From positions 744,001-808,000 of the forward strand of contig JAUKUA010000008.1 of the NCBI GenBank assembly GCA_030549175.1: DNA of 64,000 nucleotides, given 5' to 3'. The stretch is from Lasiosphaeris hirsuta. Lineage: Eukaryota > Ascomycota > Sordariomycetes > Sordariales > Lasiosphaeriaceae. Position numbers and translations under genes: made by a program. Below, in pieces: positions 19,673 through 29,900 of this stretch (its first letter is position 1; every line of letters starts with the position of its first letter). The notes beneath the pieces are model-generated. The model saw only the letters and a program-made list of their open reading frames with translations, did no database searches and was not told the DNA's origin.

Positions 19673-20554
19673 CTAAATCTCAACTCCCGCCACCCACGCC
19701 ACACCCGCCTTGACAATCTGCTCCACAACATGCATCTCCTCGTCATTCCTCGGCGCGTACACCATAGTCCACCCGCTCCTCACAAACGGGAGCGGGAACC
19801 GCTGCCCCCACCCTGCCTCAATGACCTTCCTCGCATCCGGGCCGCTCAGCCAGACATGCAGACTGTTGTCGGCCGGATGCGCATGAGCAATCTCGCGCGC
19901 GAGCAACTTATCCTCGCGCGCCTCTGGGTTCAGCGTCGAGAGCTCGGGCAAGGCATACAGCCCGTCAGTAGACCGGCCTTCGGTGTGGCTCGGCTTGCTT
20001 TCCAACACAGCCGGGTACGTGTCGGCGAGGCGACGCACGAGCCCGAGGAGGCGGGTGCGGGTCTCGGGGTCAATGGGCTCAGGCACCTGGCGCTGGGGCA
20101 TGATGCGCGGCATGATGCGGGCGCGTCCGCCGGCTCGCGCCGGGAGCGGGGAGCGGAGGTAGGAGAGCCCGGTGGTGGAGTGTGGGGACGGGTCAAGGAG
20201 GTCCGGGCCGGAGAAGAGGTGGTTCAGGCGGAACTTGCTCATGCGGACGTAGCCGCTGGATTGGAATGTTAGGCTCTGATAAGTAACCAAACCGGGCTGA
20301 GATAAATAATGCATGCACTCACGACCACGTTGGTGGCGTGCCGCCTGTGCCAAAGGCTTTCCAGGCAAGAAAATCATTGACGGCCCTGGAGTGACAGGTC
20401 AGCCGACGTGCGTCGTGCACAGAAGAGTGTGGGATGCGGCTGCTACTCGTCGCCAAACTGACCATGCAATGCCCAGGATGGCCGTAGCGCAGAGGGATGT
20501 CAGGACCGGGCGCGATGCCGCGGCACCGGTCAGGCGGTCGACTATCGCGGCCAT
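19673..20554 (-). CDS. Luciferase-domain (DUF5519) membrane-anchored protein
   Basis: Three exons (20554-20463, 20385-20323, 20255-19673) give 245 aa. The two introns (77 and 67 nt; GTCAGT and GTGAGT donors) keep the frame exactly. Near the amino end a hydrophobic helix, RPVLTSLCATAILGIAWAV, probably anchors it in a membrane. The carboxyl half carries HAHPADNSLHVWLSGPDARK, then EAGWGQRFPL and GWTMVYAPRNDEEM, the core of the fungal luciferase-like domain DUF5519. Despite the name no light-producing activity is established for the family. It is the third gene of the compact 16.9-20.6 kb group. Confidence 0.85.
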
Positions 20555-21401
20555 GTTTTCGATGCGCAAGATGATGGGACCAAGTTGGAATGCTGGAATT
20601 GCGATGCGGTCGATGCGGTGAGTGCAGCGACAAAGGTTGTTTCGGGCGTCGTCGGGGGGATCTGTCAGGCCCAAGCTCCTCCCCATCTCAGCGGATTGCC
20701 GGTTGACGTAACCTGTGTAACAACAGTGACGTCGCAAACGGACAGTCAAGCAAATGGAATGTCTCTTATCACCAAGCCCCACAGGGTCTTTTCCTAGCGC
20801 CTCAACTGCAACTAAAATCCGCTGTGGGCGAGGTTATGCATTGCCAAATAAGCAATGCGGCCTCGGACCGAACCATCGCCACTACGGTCGATGTTGAACG
20901 CTAAATGCTACGTATGTCAACCAAAAAAAAAAATAGGTAATTGAGTGGGTCGGGTCGCGAGATTGTAGAAGCAAAGAGCTCAAACGTCCCGTATGGGGCC
21001 GGCCTTGGCAACGGTCCAATCACTACCAATTCTGAAAGTGCCTGTGCTGGGTTATATGACGTAATTTGACTCGAGACAGCACAGAATGCCGTGTTGATGA
21101 CGGCCACTTGGTAGCTAAGAGAGCACACACATGATAGCGCGTCCTTCTATTTATCATTGTAATTCCTCAATTCCATTTTATGATCAAAATGCATCCAGCT
21201 ATGTGTGAAAAGTCGTGGGGCGTGATGGGGCAACGTGGGGCAGTGCGGGGCTAAGCGACGGGCACCCCCGCTCACACCACAAAATGCCAAAAAGAGAGCC
21301 TGAAGTCACAAAAGACACAAGCCAAAAGAAAAACACAAGTTTCGCAAGCTCGACACCAATTCCGGCGCCTGGATAGATACTCTCCCAAACCGCCGCTCAC
21401 C
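20555..21401. other. Intergenic region
   Basis: Divergent gap between the DUF5519 gene and the next plus-strand gene. It contains an A10 run near 20925-20935 and no recognised RNA gene. Confidence 0.4.
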
Positions 21402-22990
21402 ATGACTTCCCGGCCTATCCCCGAGGTGTTGATGAAGAAGGTAGACGAATACGTCGACTCACTCGCGCCCCAGATCCATCCCCACATCACGGCCGAGCTC
21501 CAAACCTTTCAACAAAAGACCATCGACAGCCTGGAGGAGCAAATCACCAACGCTTTTCGTACAATCTTTAACAATGACAACGGCAGCTCCGCAACCAGCT
21601 CAAGGGGCCTCGATAATCAAGTCCCTGATTCATACGGCGGCCAGTCTCTTCCCTTTGCCGACGAAATCGCCAAGCTGACGCGCAGCTTCACCACCATCAC
21701 CGATGGGGCCAGCGATGACCTGCGCGACATCTTCGCCCTGACCGAGGGCCGCAACGGCCAGCACGAGACCCAGTCCCGCAGCGTCGAGCATGGCAACTCG
21801 TCCCGCGGATTCAAGGGCTTCATTTCGGCCGCCGTTGATGTTGTCCAAGACCATTTGGACAAGGACGGCAGAGGATTGGGGGGCAGAGTTTCGAGCTCGG
21901 CGGTCTCCTTGGTGTCTTCAGCAACACCGTCAGGGATGTTGCGGGGAACCCGGAGGAGAAAGCCCGTCTCATCACCCCGGAGATCAAGGAAATGGTTGGC
22001 GCGAAGCTGAGCGAGCAGCACACCTCTATTGCTGAGCAGTTTACCCGTATCGCCCTTGAGCACATCAAGCGCTGGCTGCGCGGAAACACGAGCACGCGCG
22101 ATGTTGGCGATGGTGTAAAGGGGGAGATAGAAGACCAGGTCAAGGACCTGGTTAAGGGGCTGGGAGGCTTGTTTGGGAGCAAGAAGCAGTCTCGCGAAGG
22201 GTCCTCAAGGGCTTTGAGCGACCACGATCGGGACGGCGGGGATGGCGAAGGCGGCGGCTTTTCCAAGGTCATCAGCGAGAAGCTCAGCACTGGCCTTTCC
22301 AACGTCCACAGGGAAGTTCGTCTGGAGTTCCGCACCGTGCTAGGGGGTATCGAGAAGCAGCTATTTGAGTTTCTCCCCGATGAGTTCCAGCGTCCTCTGG
22401 AGAGAATCTTCGGCGGGAACCCATTTGACTCGGAGCTCGACCGAGACACCGGACCTCAGGCAGACCGCGGATTTGGGGACGACATCAAGACCAAGCTGAT
22501 CAGCAAGATCCGAGGCCTGGTTCGCAAGGTGCAAGAAACCCTTCGCGAGAGCATCCTGGGCGTTGTCAATGGCGGGCACCGCAAGTTTGAGCGGGAGAGC
22601 TGGGTCTTGGTGCAGAACATGGTGGAGCAGAAAGTGCAGAGATACCTACCTAAGGTGAAGATCTCGGTGCCAGATGATATTGGAAATGAGGGCGTGAGCG
22701 TGGGAACACCGAATAACGTTCAGCTTGGGGGTGGACACCAAGTTGTGCCTCCTCATCCGCAGGGAGGCTACGCCGCACCTCCCCTCCCGCAACATGGATA
22801 CAATCCCGCCCCACAACAACAACAACAACAACAGCAACAACAACAACAGCAGCAGCAGGGGTATCAATCCCATCAGTACCAACCGCAGCAAGATTACCAG
22901 CCCGGTCAATACCAACCACAGCAATACCAATCCGGCCAGCCGCAGGACTATCAGCAAGACCAATTATACGGTCAGAATCCCCCATTCTAA
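21402..22990 (+). CDS. Unknown helical protein with glutamine/proline-rich tail, one apparent frameshift
   Basis: The frame from ATG 21402 is broken at about 21880 and continues in the -1 frame to a stop at 22990. The switch lies in a run of six G (21878-21883). One extra G would join HLDKDGRGLGG to ELGGLLGVFSNTVRDVAGNP and give about 529 aa. The body is amphipathic helices rich in E, K, Q and R (for example SDDLRDIFALTEG and KLISKIRGLVRKVQETLRES). The last 90 residues are a PQ/QQ tail with about 15 consecutive Gln, then repeats of the type YQPQQ/QYQSGQ. I do not recognise the family. The tail is a low-complexity, prion-like type that could drive assembly. The frameshift is either an assembly homopolymer error or a true disabling deletion. 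Confidence 0.7.
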
Positions 22991-23374
22991 GCAGAGGAGA
23001 AAGCAGTTCTGGCGCCAACAGTGACGTGGCAATCTTCAAGGCGCAGGAACGGGTAGGATCTTGAGGTGATCATTGGAGAACATGACGGGGGATGAACCCA
23101 GAATTAGAGCGCCGTATTGGCTTTTGCCAATAACCCATCTCGTAACAGACAGTCTCACTCTTTGAGACATATAGATAGACAACGACATGCAGCAAGTTAT
23201 CGTGAGTAAGGTTAATAGAGTGGCTATGTGGCCACTACAAGGTTTCTCTATCTCAACAAAAATTCATCCCCGTCATGTTCTCTAATGATCACCTCATACG
23301 GCGTTAATCCTCCGCCATTATTTTAGGTGTAGCCGAGCATGGAAGCCGCTTACATTCCCCAACACCTGTTTCAG
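22991..23374. other. Intergenic region
   Basis: Gene terminator region. GGTGATCATTGGAGAACATGA (about 23066) recurs in inverted form near 23273 (TCATGTTCTCTAATGATCACC), giving an imperfect inverted repeat about 230 bp long that could be a small foldback or MITE-like insertion. Confidence 0.4.
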
Positions 23375-23745
23375 GCAAATCCGCTTGCTGAAAGAACCGG
23401 AAGAGGAGCTCCTTCCAGGCTATGTCGCGTCACGCTACGAATAAGCTCGACGGTATGGCTGACAGGCAGAGTTATCCCTTGGCCAGGGCAGCCTTTTACG
23501 ACGCTGAGCTACATGTGGGGAGAGGTGCAAAGGCCCTATGTTTTTGGGTGTGCTTTGCATTAACGAAGTGCCAAAGACGGTCCGAGATGCCATCACTATC
23601 ACTCTGGGACTTGGGTTTGTGCATATCTAGGTCAATAGACACTGCGCAAACCAGCAACCACAAGAGGATATGGAAAACCAGATCAGTAATATGAACGAAG
23701 TCTACAAGGGCTTCGAGGTGACGATGGGTTGACGCGACTAGCAAG
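23375..23745 (+). pseudogene. HET-domain pseudogene fragment
   Basis: Three reading frames carry successive HET motifs. IRLLKEPEEELLPGY is followed by TTLSYMWGEVQRP (the LSYxWG block), then in another frame INEVPKTVRDAITITLGLGF, a stop, VNRHCANQQPQEDMENQ and NMNEVYKGFE. Intact HET genes read LPKTxRDAI...LGxxYLWVDxLCIxQ...M..VY here. The stop TAG at 23628-23630 replaces the conserved Trp (TGG), a RIP-like change. At least two frame breaks are present, and no carboxyl region is traceable past 23750. Confidence 0.75.
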
Positions 23746-24530
23746 GATGCCGGTAGTGGGCTCGCTGGTATCGAATATCTTCGGGCCTCAAAGCAACCTC
23801 AGGCAAAAGTGGGCAAGCCTCTTCTAACATCGAGCATGAGAAGCCCCGAACTCAAAGTTCAGAACTCTTATCGAGCAAGGCGCGAATGTGAAATTTCCAC
23901 GAAATAACAAATCCTACAAGTCCTACATATGGCCTCCATTTGCTGGCCTCGTTGCCGGGCTCTGTTGGCAGACATATTTTTTTTTGCTGAAAAAGCGATC
24001 AGATTTCCCTACCTAGTCCTAGGTAGGATACAAGATCCGAACGAAGCTGGGTTGGGCTGCTCCTGTAAAGTGGGGCCATACACACCGACGTGAACTAGAA
24101 CACTTGTGATAGTCGGACATTTCAAGCAGACAAAGACATCGAAGTTCGAGTTCGTCTCCAAGATGGACGCATCCTTACATGGTATAAGTTTGCTGAATAC
24201 CACAACAACTTGATCTCGCAAACATTACCCGTCCTACAATTTTCTCCTTGGGTAACTTTAATCTACATCCATAACTGGGAGCGAGGTAAAGATAATGGCT
24301 ATAGCGCATATTTCAACATCTCCAATGTTGTAGGGGAGGACAGTTGGCTCCTTAAGTTCAAATTTCGTCCTACCACGGTTCAACCCTTTCAATCCATCAG
24401 AACCATCGGCGGAACTTTCCCCATACATTGGAATTTATCTTAGATGGTGTGGGATGAGCGGGTGGTAACAGTCATGGTGCTCAGATGGCCAGGACCTCAA
24501 TTGCAAGGAAAATAAAAGGGTTAAGAGATG
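23746..24530. other. Intergenic region
   Basis: No gene recognised; short frames only. The dead HET gene may once have extended here. Confidence 0.35.
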
Positions 24531-25464
24531 TCACCAGTTCAACCCCCCCGTCCAAACAACATTCCCATTTGGCAGTTTATAACCCGGCGTCAAGGCATCC
24601 ATCGTCATTTGATGCCGGAAATTCTGCATCTGAAACGCCATGTCCCAAGAGTCGCCGCCGCTTTTATTTAGCCCCATCATTTCCTGGCATCCAAACCGTG
24701 CTCTGTACTCGGCGACCCACCTCCCCTGCCTCTCCTTATATACCCTCTGCACCTCCGCATCCCCCGTCGCCGGCACACCCCTCGGCATAAATGCTTCGGT
24801 CGGTATCTCCCCGGCCGGGACTGCCATGCCCAGGGGCACCAACATCTCACACAGTGTTGCTCTGTGCTTCTCCACAACAGCACTCCAGGCCTTGGCCTGC
24901 CCGATCGGATAGATCAGTCCATCTCTGACCATGAGCTCTCGGAACCCTCGCCTTGTCAGGCCAGGCGTGGGCGTGCCGTTGTTTGCACTGGCCGGGACAA
25001 ACGCCAGCTGGAACAGACGCCACGCCATCTGCATGCCCTCGTTAACACGCGAGTTCGGGTTTCCGTCGCCGCAGGTCTGGCCGTGCTGAAAGAGCAGGTA
25101 TGGGAGGTTATCTGCCTGAGGGTATCCGAGCTCGTCGTATATGGCGGCGAGACGGGTGGGTGTGAGAATGTCGACCTGTGTGCTGGAACAGGAGGAGTCA
25201 GCGGAGAGGGAGAGTGTGAAGTTGGCGTCGAGGAGGGCGGCGAAGAGCGGGGTAGGCGTTTGGTCCGGGTTGATGAGGAGGGGCCACTGCGGTGAAGGTT
25301 GTTGTTGGGGAGGGTAGTGATAGTACTGTTGCGGCTGGATGGAGAGAGGGGCGGGGCCGACATGATACGGGTGAGAATGGGAGGGGACCATGGTTGGGGT
25401 TTGGAAGAGTTCTCGTTGCTGTTGCTGGAGGAGATATTGCTGCTCCTGCTGCTGCTGCTGCTGC

Positions 25465-25504
<40 letters not shown>

Positions 25505-25589
25505 GCTGTTGTTGTTGTTGTTGTTGAATGGATTCGGTGATCGAAGTGCGGACCTGGCGGCCGACTTCGCGGAGGGCGCGGAAGACCAT
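24531..25589 (-). CDS. Polyglutamine protein with conserved fungal carboxyl domain
   Basis: A 352-aa single-exon protein. After MVFRALREVGRQVRTSITES come about 28 nearly uninterrupted Gln residues, then EQQYLLQQQQ and a Pro/Tyr/His/Gln-rich stretch. From about residue 105 there is an ordered domain: LFAALLDANFTLSLS, TPTRLAAIYDELGYPQ, GMQMAWRLFQLAFVPA, GLTRRGFRELMVRDGLIYPI, and a tail with TGGLNW. It reminds me of a fungal DUF (DUF7514-like), but that is a guess. The Gln tract is mostly CAA on the coding strand with scattered CAG, so its length is likely to vary between strains. It converges with the other Q-rich gene across the dead HET gene. Confidence 0.75.
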
Positions 25590-26908
25590 AGCCAGATAAA
25601 GGAGGTGGAGTTGACACGGAACGGGATGACATGTTCGTGTCGATTGCGGAGGACGTCTCTTATCTCTCTCCTCCGCAGTAGCCTGCGAGGGATTTATGAC
25701 CTCGATTCAGGTCTCAGTCGGGCACAAAACTTGTGACACATAGCAAGACTTGGGGGACGCCACCGAGAATCGTCGTTGGCTGAATAGTGTTTTTGACCGA
25801 TGAAGCGCATACGGCTGATCGGGAAGTTCCGCGGCGACGAACCAGTTATTTCCCGTTCACGAGACTACACTGTGCTACTATTCAAGCGCCCATACCACTA
25901 TGCTCATAGATTGAGGTGATCTAGCAATCAGCTAGTGTTCTGGCAGAAGAAGAACGACAGAGACGAATTGGCAGCAGGGTGGAGTTTGGCTTGAGATTCA
26001 AGTTGCTCTATGATGGCAATTAACAGCATTGTCTTGCACTTGCTGGCACCGCCCGACGGCTATGAAAGCTACTACTCGGACCTATTCAAATCGCTACAAT
26101 AGTGTTGAATTGACTGTATTCAATTGACTGCGATGGAGTGCGACTGTGTGTGGTGTGGCTGCGGGTGTGAGTGTAAAAGGGGGGTTAGGCTGATGTACCT
26201 AGTGCAAAGAAGACGCTTCTTAGTTGTGCGCAGTGACGGCCTCTTTAACAATCCAATCCAAGCAAACCTAATCCCTATGCGTGATCTTGTCGTAGCAAAG
26301 CGCTAGGTTCGCTATAGCCTTCAAAACCTACGTACCAATTAACTACTTAATGAACTATATAAGTGGTTACAATAGAGTGCGACCATTTTAATAGAGTATG
26401 ACTGTTGCGATAGAGTAGGACTGCTACAATGGAGTGTGGTTCTGTGTGCGTAGGTGTGGCTTGAAGTAGTGTGAAATTTTGTATTGTAATAACCTTTATA
26501 GTGGCTTGTTTTGCCTTCTTTCAAAAAGGGCTTCTTGAGTGCTCCCTCGAAATCTCACTCAGCTTGACAAGCTAAATTTAGAATTTTCACGGCTGATATT
26601 CATGCATTGTCGCCTCAGGCGAAGGTCAAGTTCATTTTCTGCATGGGACGGAGCCGATGTTGCAATAAAGCACCTGCAGATGCAGCTTAGGGGCCAATGT
26701 GATTGGTCAAACAAGTGCAGTTACGCAGCAGGTGAGGGGCAATGTTGGGAGTGGCTTGCGACCAGAAGCCGGCGGCTGATCATGGTAGGCAGCAACACCA
26801 GGCTGCGCAAAGACGTGCATGTTTCTTCCACGACGCAACAACTCACCTCACCATTGCAGGTTTTCAAAGTATCACATGTTATATCCACCTTCGGAAAACT
26901 AGAATAAG
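25590..26908. other. Intergenic region with minisatellite
   Basis: Divergent gap between the polyQ gene and the STAND gene. Apart from the 19-bp tandem array at 26099-26447 no structured feature was recognised. Confidence 0.4.
26099..26447. repeat. Degenerate 19-bp minisatellite
   Basis: Four units with the core ATAGAGT/ATGGAGT begin at 26372, 26391, 26410 and 26429, exactly 19 bp apart, each followed by a GCGACT/ATGACT/AGGACT-like part and ending near TGTTGC/TGCTAC. Related units occur at 26099-26150 (ATAGTGTTGAATTGACTG and ATGGAGTGCGACTGTG). The 220 bp between the two blocks show no clear units. It may be the subterminal part of a DNA transposon or an independent array. Confidence 0.6.
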
Positions 26909-29900
26909 ATGAGGGACCAGCAACACTCAGAGACACCCATTGAAGGCGAGGTACCGTGGAAGATGTCGCCGATGGAGGAGATGTGGAGTGAGGCGGTTAG
27001 GGAGTTTGAGAACATATGTGGCAAGTCGTTGCAAAAAGGCGATGTCAAGGGATTTGAAGATGTTCAAAAGAAGATTGAGGGGGACAGCAAGGCGACGTAC
27101 AGCACGGATGCAGGACAGAGGGACAAGTGGCAGAAGGCAAAGGGCGCGGGACTCAAGTCTCTCCAATATCTGAAGATGCTGGTCGGGGCTGCTTCTCAAG
27201 CTTCATCATTCGTAAGTATGGCATGCCTCAACTGACCAGTGGCCCACTAATCCGATACCTCTAGATACCCGTTCCCGGAGCGGTAGCCAGCATCACAAGC
27301 AACGCCCTTTGCTTTGTCTTCGACATACCCGAGGCGATAAAAGGCTACGAAGACGCCGTGAGTGAGGTGTTTAGCGAGGTGTCTTCGGCGCTTTCTCAGT
27401 TCCAGATCTACACGTCGATGGACCATGTCGATCCTACGCTCATTGAAAAGATCCACCGTGTCATGGTTAGCTTCGTCAAGCTCTGCGCCCACGTCGTCAA
27501 GTACCGGCAGGGTGGCAAGTGGGAGCGCTTTGTGCAGCGGACCAAGTCCATCTTTGACGATGACTCGGGACTCAGCAGCGAGATGACCGAGTTCAAACAG
27601 GCACTACAGCAGCAGCGTGACGTGGAAGGGACGGTTACGCTCGCAGTAGTGGTCGAGACACGCCAAGATCTTGCGCTGGTTCTTGAGCGAGCTATTGTCC
27701 TTGGGAAAACAACAGAGGAGACAAACCAGATTGTATCAGAGACCCAAAAAGGTGTACAGGCCCTCAAAGACGATGCCGACCGCATCAAGACCCTTGTCAA
27801 AATCCGCGACGTTCTCGGTGTCCCGTCAACGGTGCGGCTCGACACTGTCACAACACAGACATGCACCAACATTTACGATAGATGCCTTTACGGCACGGGG
27901 TCGTGGATCTGGACACATGACGCTTACACAGCGTGGACAGCATCGAACAAGAGCAAGGATGTGTCGCACATGCTCATTGTGTCAGGACCCCCGTCTTCGG
28001 GCAAGACCTCGGCAAGCGCGCTCATTACCAAGCGCCTTGAAGAGCAGAAAGGGCGTACATACGTGGCACATTACTTCTTCCCCGCCAGCACGAAGAAGCA
28101 GGATGATGAGAACTCGGTGCAGTCGGCTCTCAAGTACATGGCGTTTCAGATCGCCCGTGCCGATGCCACTGTTCAAAAGGACCTTGGAAAAGCATGCGAC
28201 GCTGGGCCTGGCGCGTTTCGCCGCTTAGCCAACCTCGAAAGCTTAGACCCGCTATGGGCGGAACTTAAGATCGGGGTGCCAGGATCGGGCGCTACTTACT
28301 ACCTCGTCTTTGACGGGATCGAGAACCTACCGAGTAAGCAGGTTGATGTGCTACTCAACTTTGTCTCCAACTCCAAGCTATCCGGCGATTCAGCCGGCCG
28401 GGTTCGCGTGTTGGTGGCTGGATTGGACGACTACTTTGACCACAGACTCAGCATCACCGAAATCAACAAGGCGCTGCGGATCCGGGTGGCAGAGCATAAT
28501 GGCCCCGACATGCGCCTTGTCATTGATGAGGCGCTCGCCAAGCGGGGTATGCTACAACACACGAAGCCTGACTCGGACCAGCAGAGGGCGCGAGATCAGA
28601 TTGTCCAAAAGCTGCCACAGAACGTTAATGGAAGCTACTCCCGCCTGCAATTCGGGCTCGACGATGTAATCCGCCTGCTGAGCACTCGCACGGCCGCCCG
28701 GGAACTGGACCGTGTGTTGGACCAGTCGATCAGTAGTCACGAGACAGCGATAAAGAACCTACAGCGCTCACTGACAGTGGACGAGGTCAGTGAGCTCAAC
28801 GAGCTACTAAAGTGGGTGCTGTTTAGTAACGAACCAATGGCATTGAATGAGCTTGAAGCGGCCATGGTAACCACCCCTCTCCTCCCCAACCTCGGCCTAC
28901 CACCACCGACCCATCGGCGGAGTCGTGCAGCTAATGCTATGGCAGTTCCTTTACTCAGGCACAGAGTCTCTGGTATCCCTGCAGTACATCATTGAGAATA
29001 AGTATTCGGCCGTCTTAAAACTTGAGGACGGCTACGTATACGGCAAAGACGGCGTCAAGGAGTACCTCCAAAAAGAGAAGGCCAATTCGGAGAAGTCACC
29101 ACACTCCAAGGACCGAGCCACCATCAGTATGACGATCACTATCAACAACGTGGACCAGGAGCTATGTGGGCACTTTCTCTGGGACCTTGCGCACAAGGCA
29201 ATCCGGGACAAGTTCAAGTTTGACTTTGATGCCGCCTCTCCCAACAGCGCGCTGCACGGTCGCCAGGCAGCCATCACGGTAGACGAGCTTGAGGCACACC
29301 ACACCATTGTAACGCGCGCGTTTGAATACCTGGACAGGGAACCAAAGGATCAAACTAAAGAGGTTGGCGAGTACCTGGTGTGTTGGTTGCCATATCACCT
29401 CGGCTGCCTGAGGCTACGTCAGCTCGAGGACGACGACAGAGAGCTGACGCCGAACGAGCAGTCTGACATTGGTCAAAACCTGCACAAGCTCTTCAGAGAC
29501 CAGCAGGTCTTCAAGCGCCACAAAGCTAGCTTCTCCAAGTGCTGGTGGTTGGCCGAAGAAATTGAAGACCTGCAAAAATTGCTCATGGACTCGGCTGTTG
29601 TGCGTAGGGTTGACAAGGAGTGGCGGCTCGCTGTGGAGCAGGCTAGCAGCCCGACAAAAGGATTTTTGAGCGAGCTTGTCGAGGTAGTTGTGCGAGGGTT
29701 TTTGAAAGAAAGGAGCTGGGACGTCAATAACGCTTATCAATGGATCTTGAGGTTCATGGAGGTTGTGAGTTTTTGACTTGCTGAGCCCGTTCCTCTCTCT
29801 ACAACGCCTCGGCGGAAGAACTGACCATTCCCGGCAACAGGATGAAAAGAAATTTCAACAATCTCTCAAGGCCCCCGATGATTCAAAATCCACCGCTTCC

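Noticed and set aside
25198..25736. Poly-Leu and poly-Thr ORFs across the Gln tract
   Set aside because: Other-frame readings of the CAA/CAG repeat of the polyQ gene.
26099..26447. CRISPR-like array
   Set aside because: Units are contiguous degenerate 19-mers without unique spacers, and the DNA is fungal.
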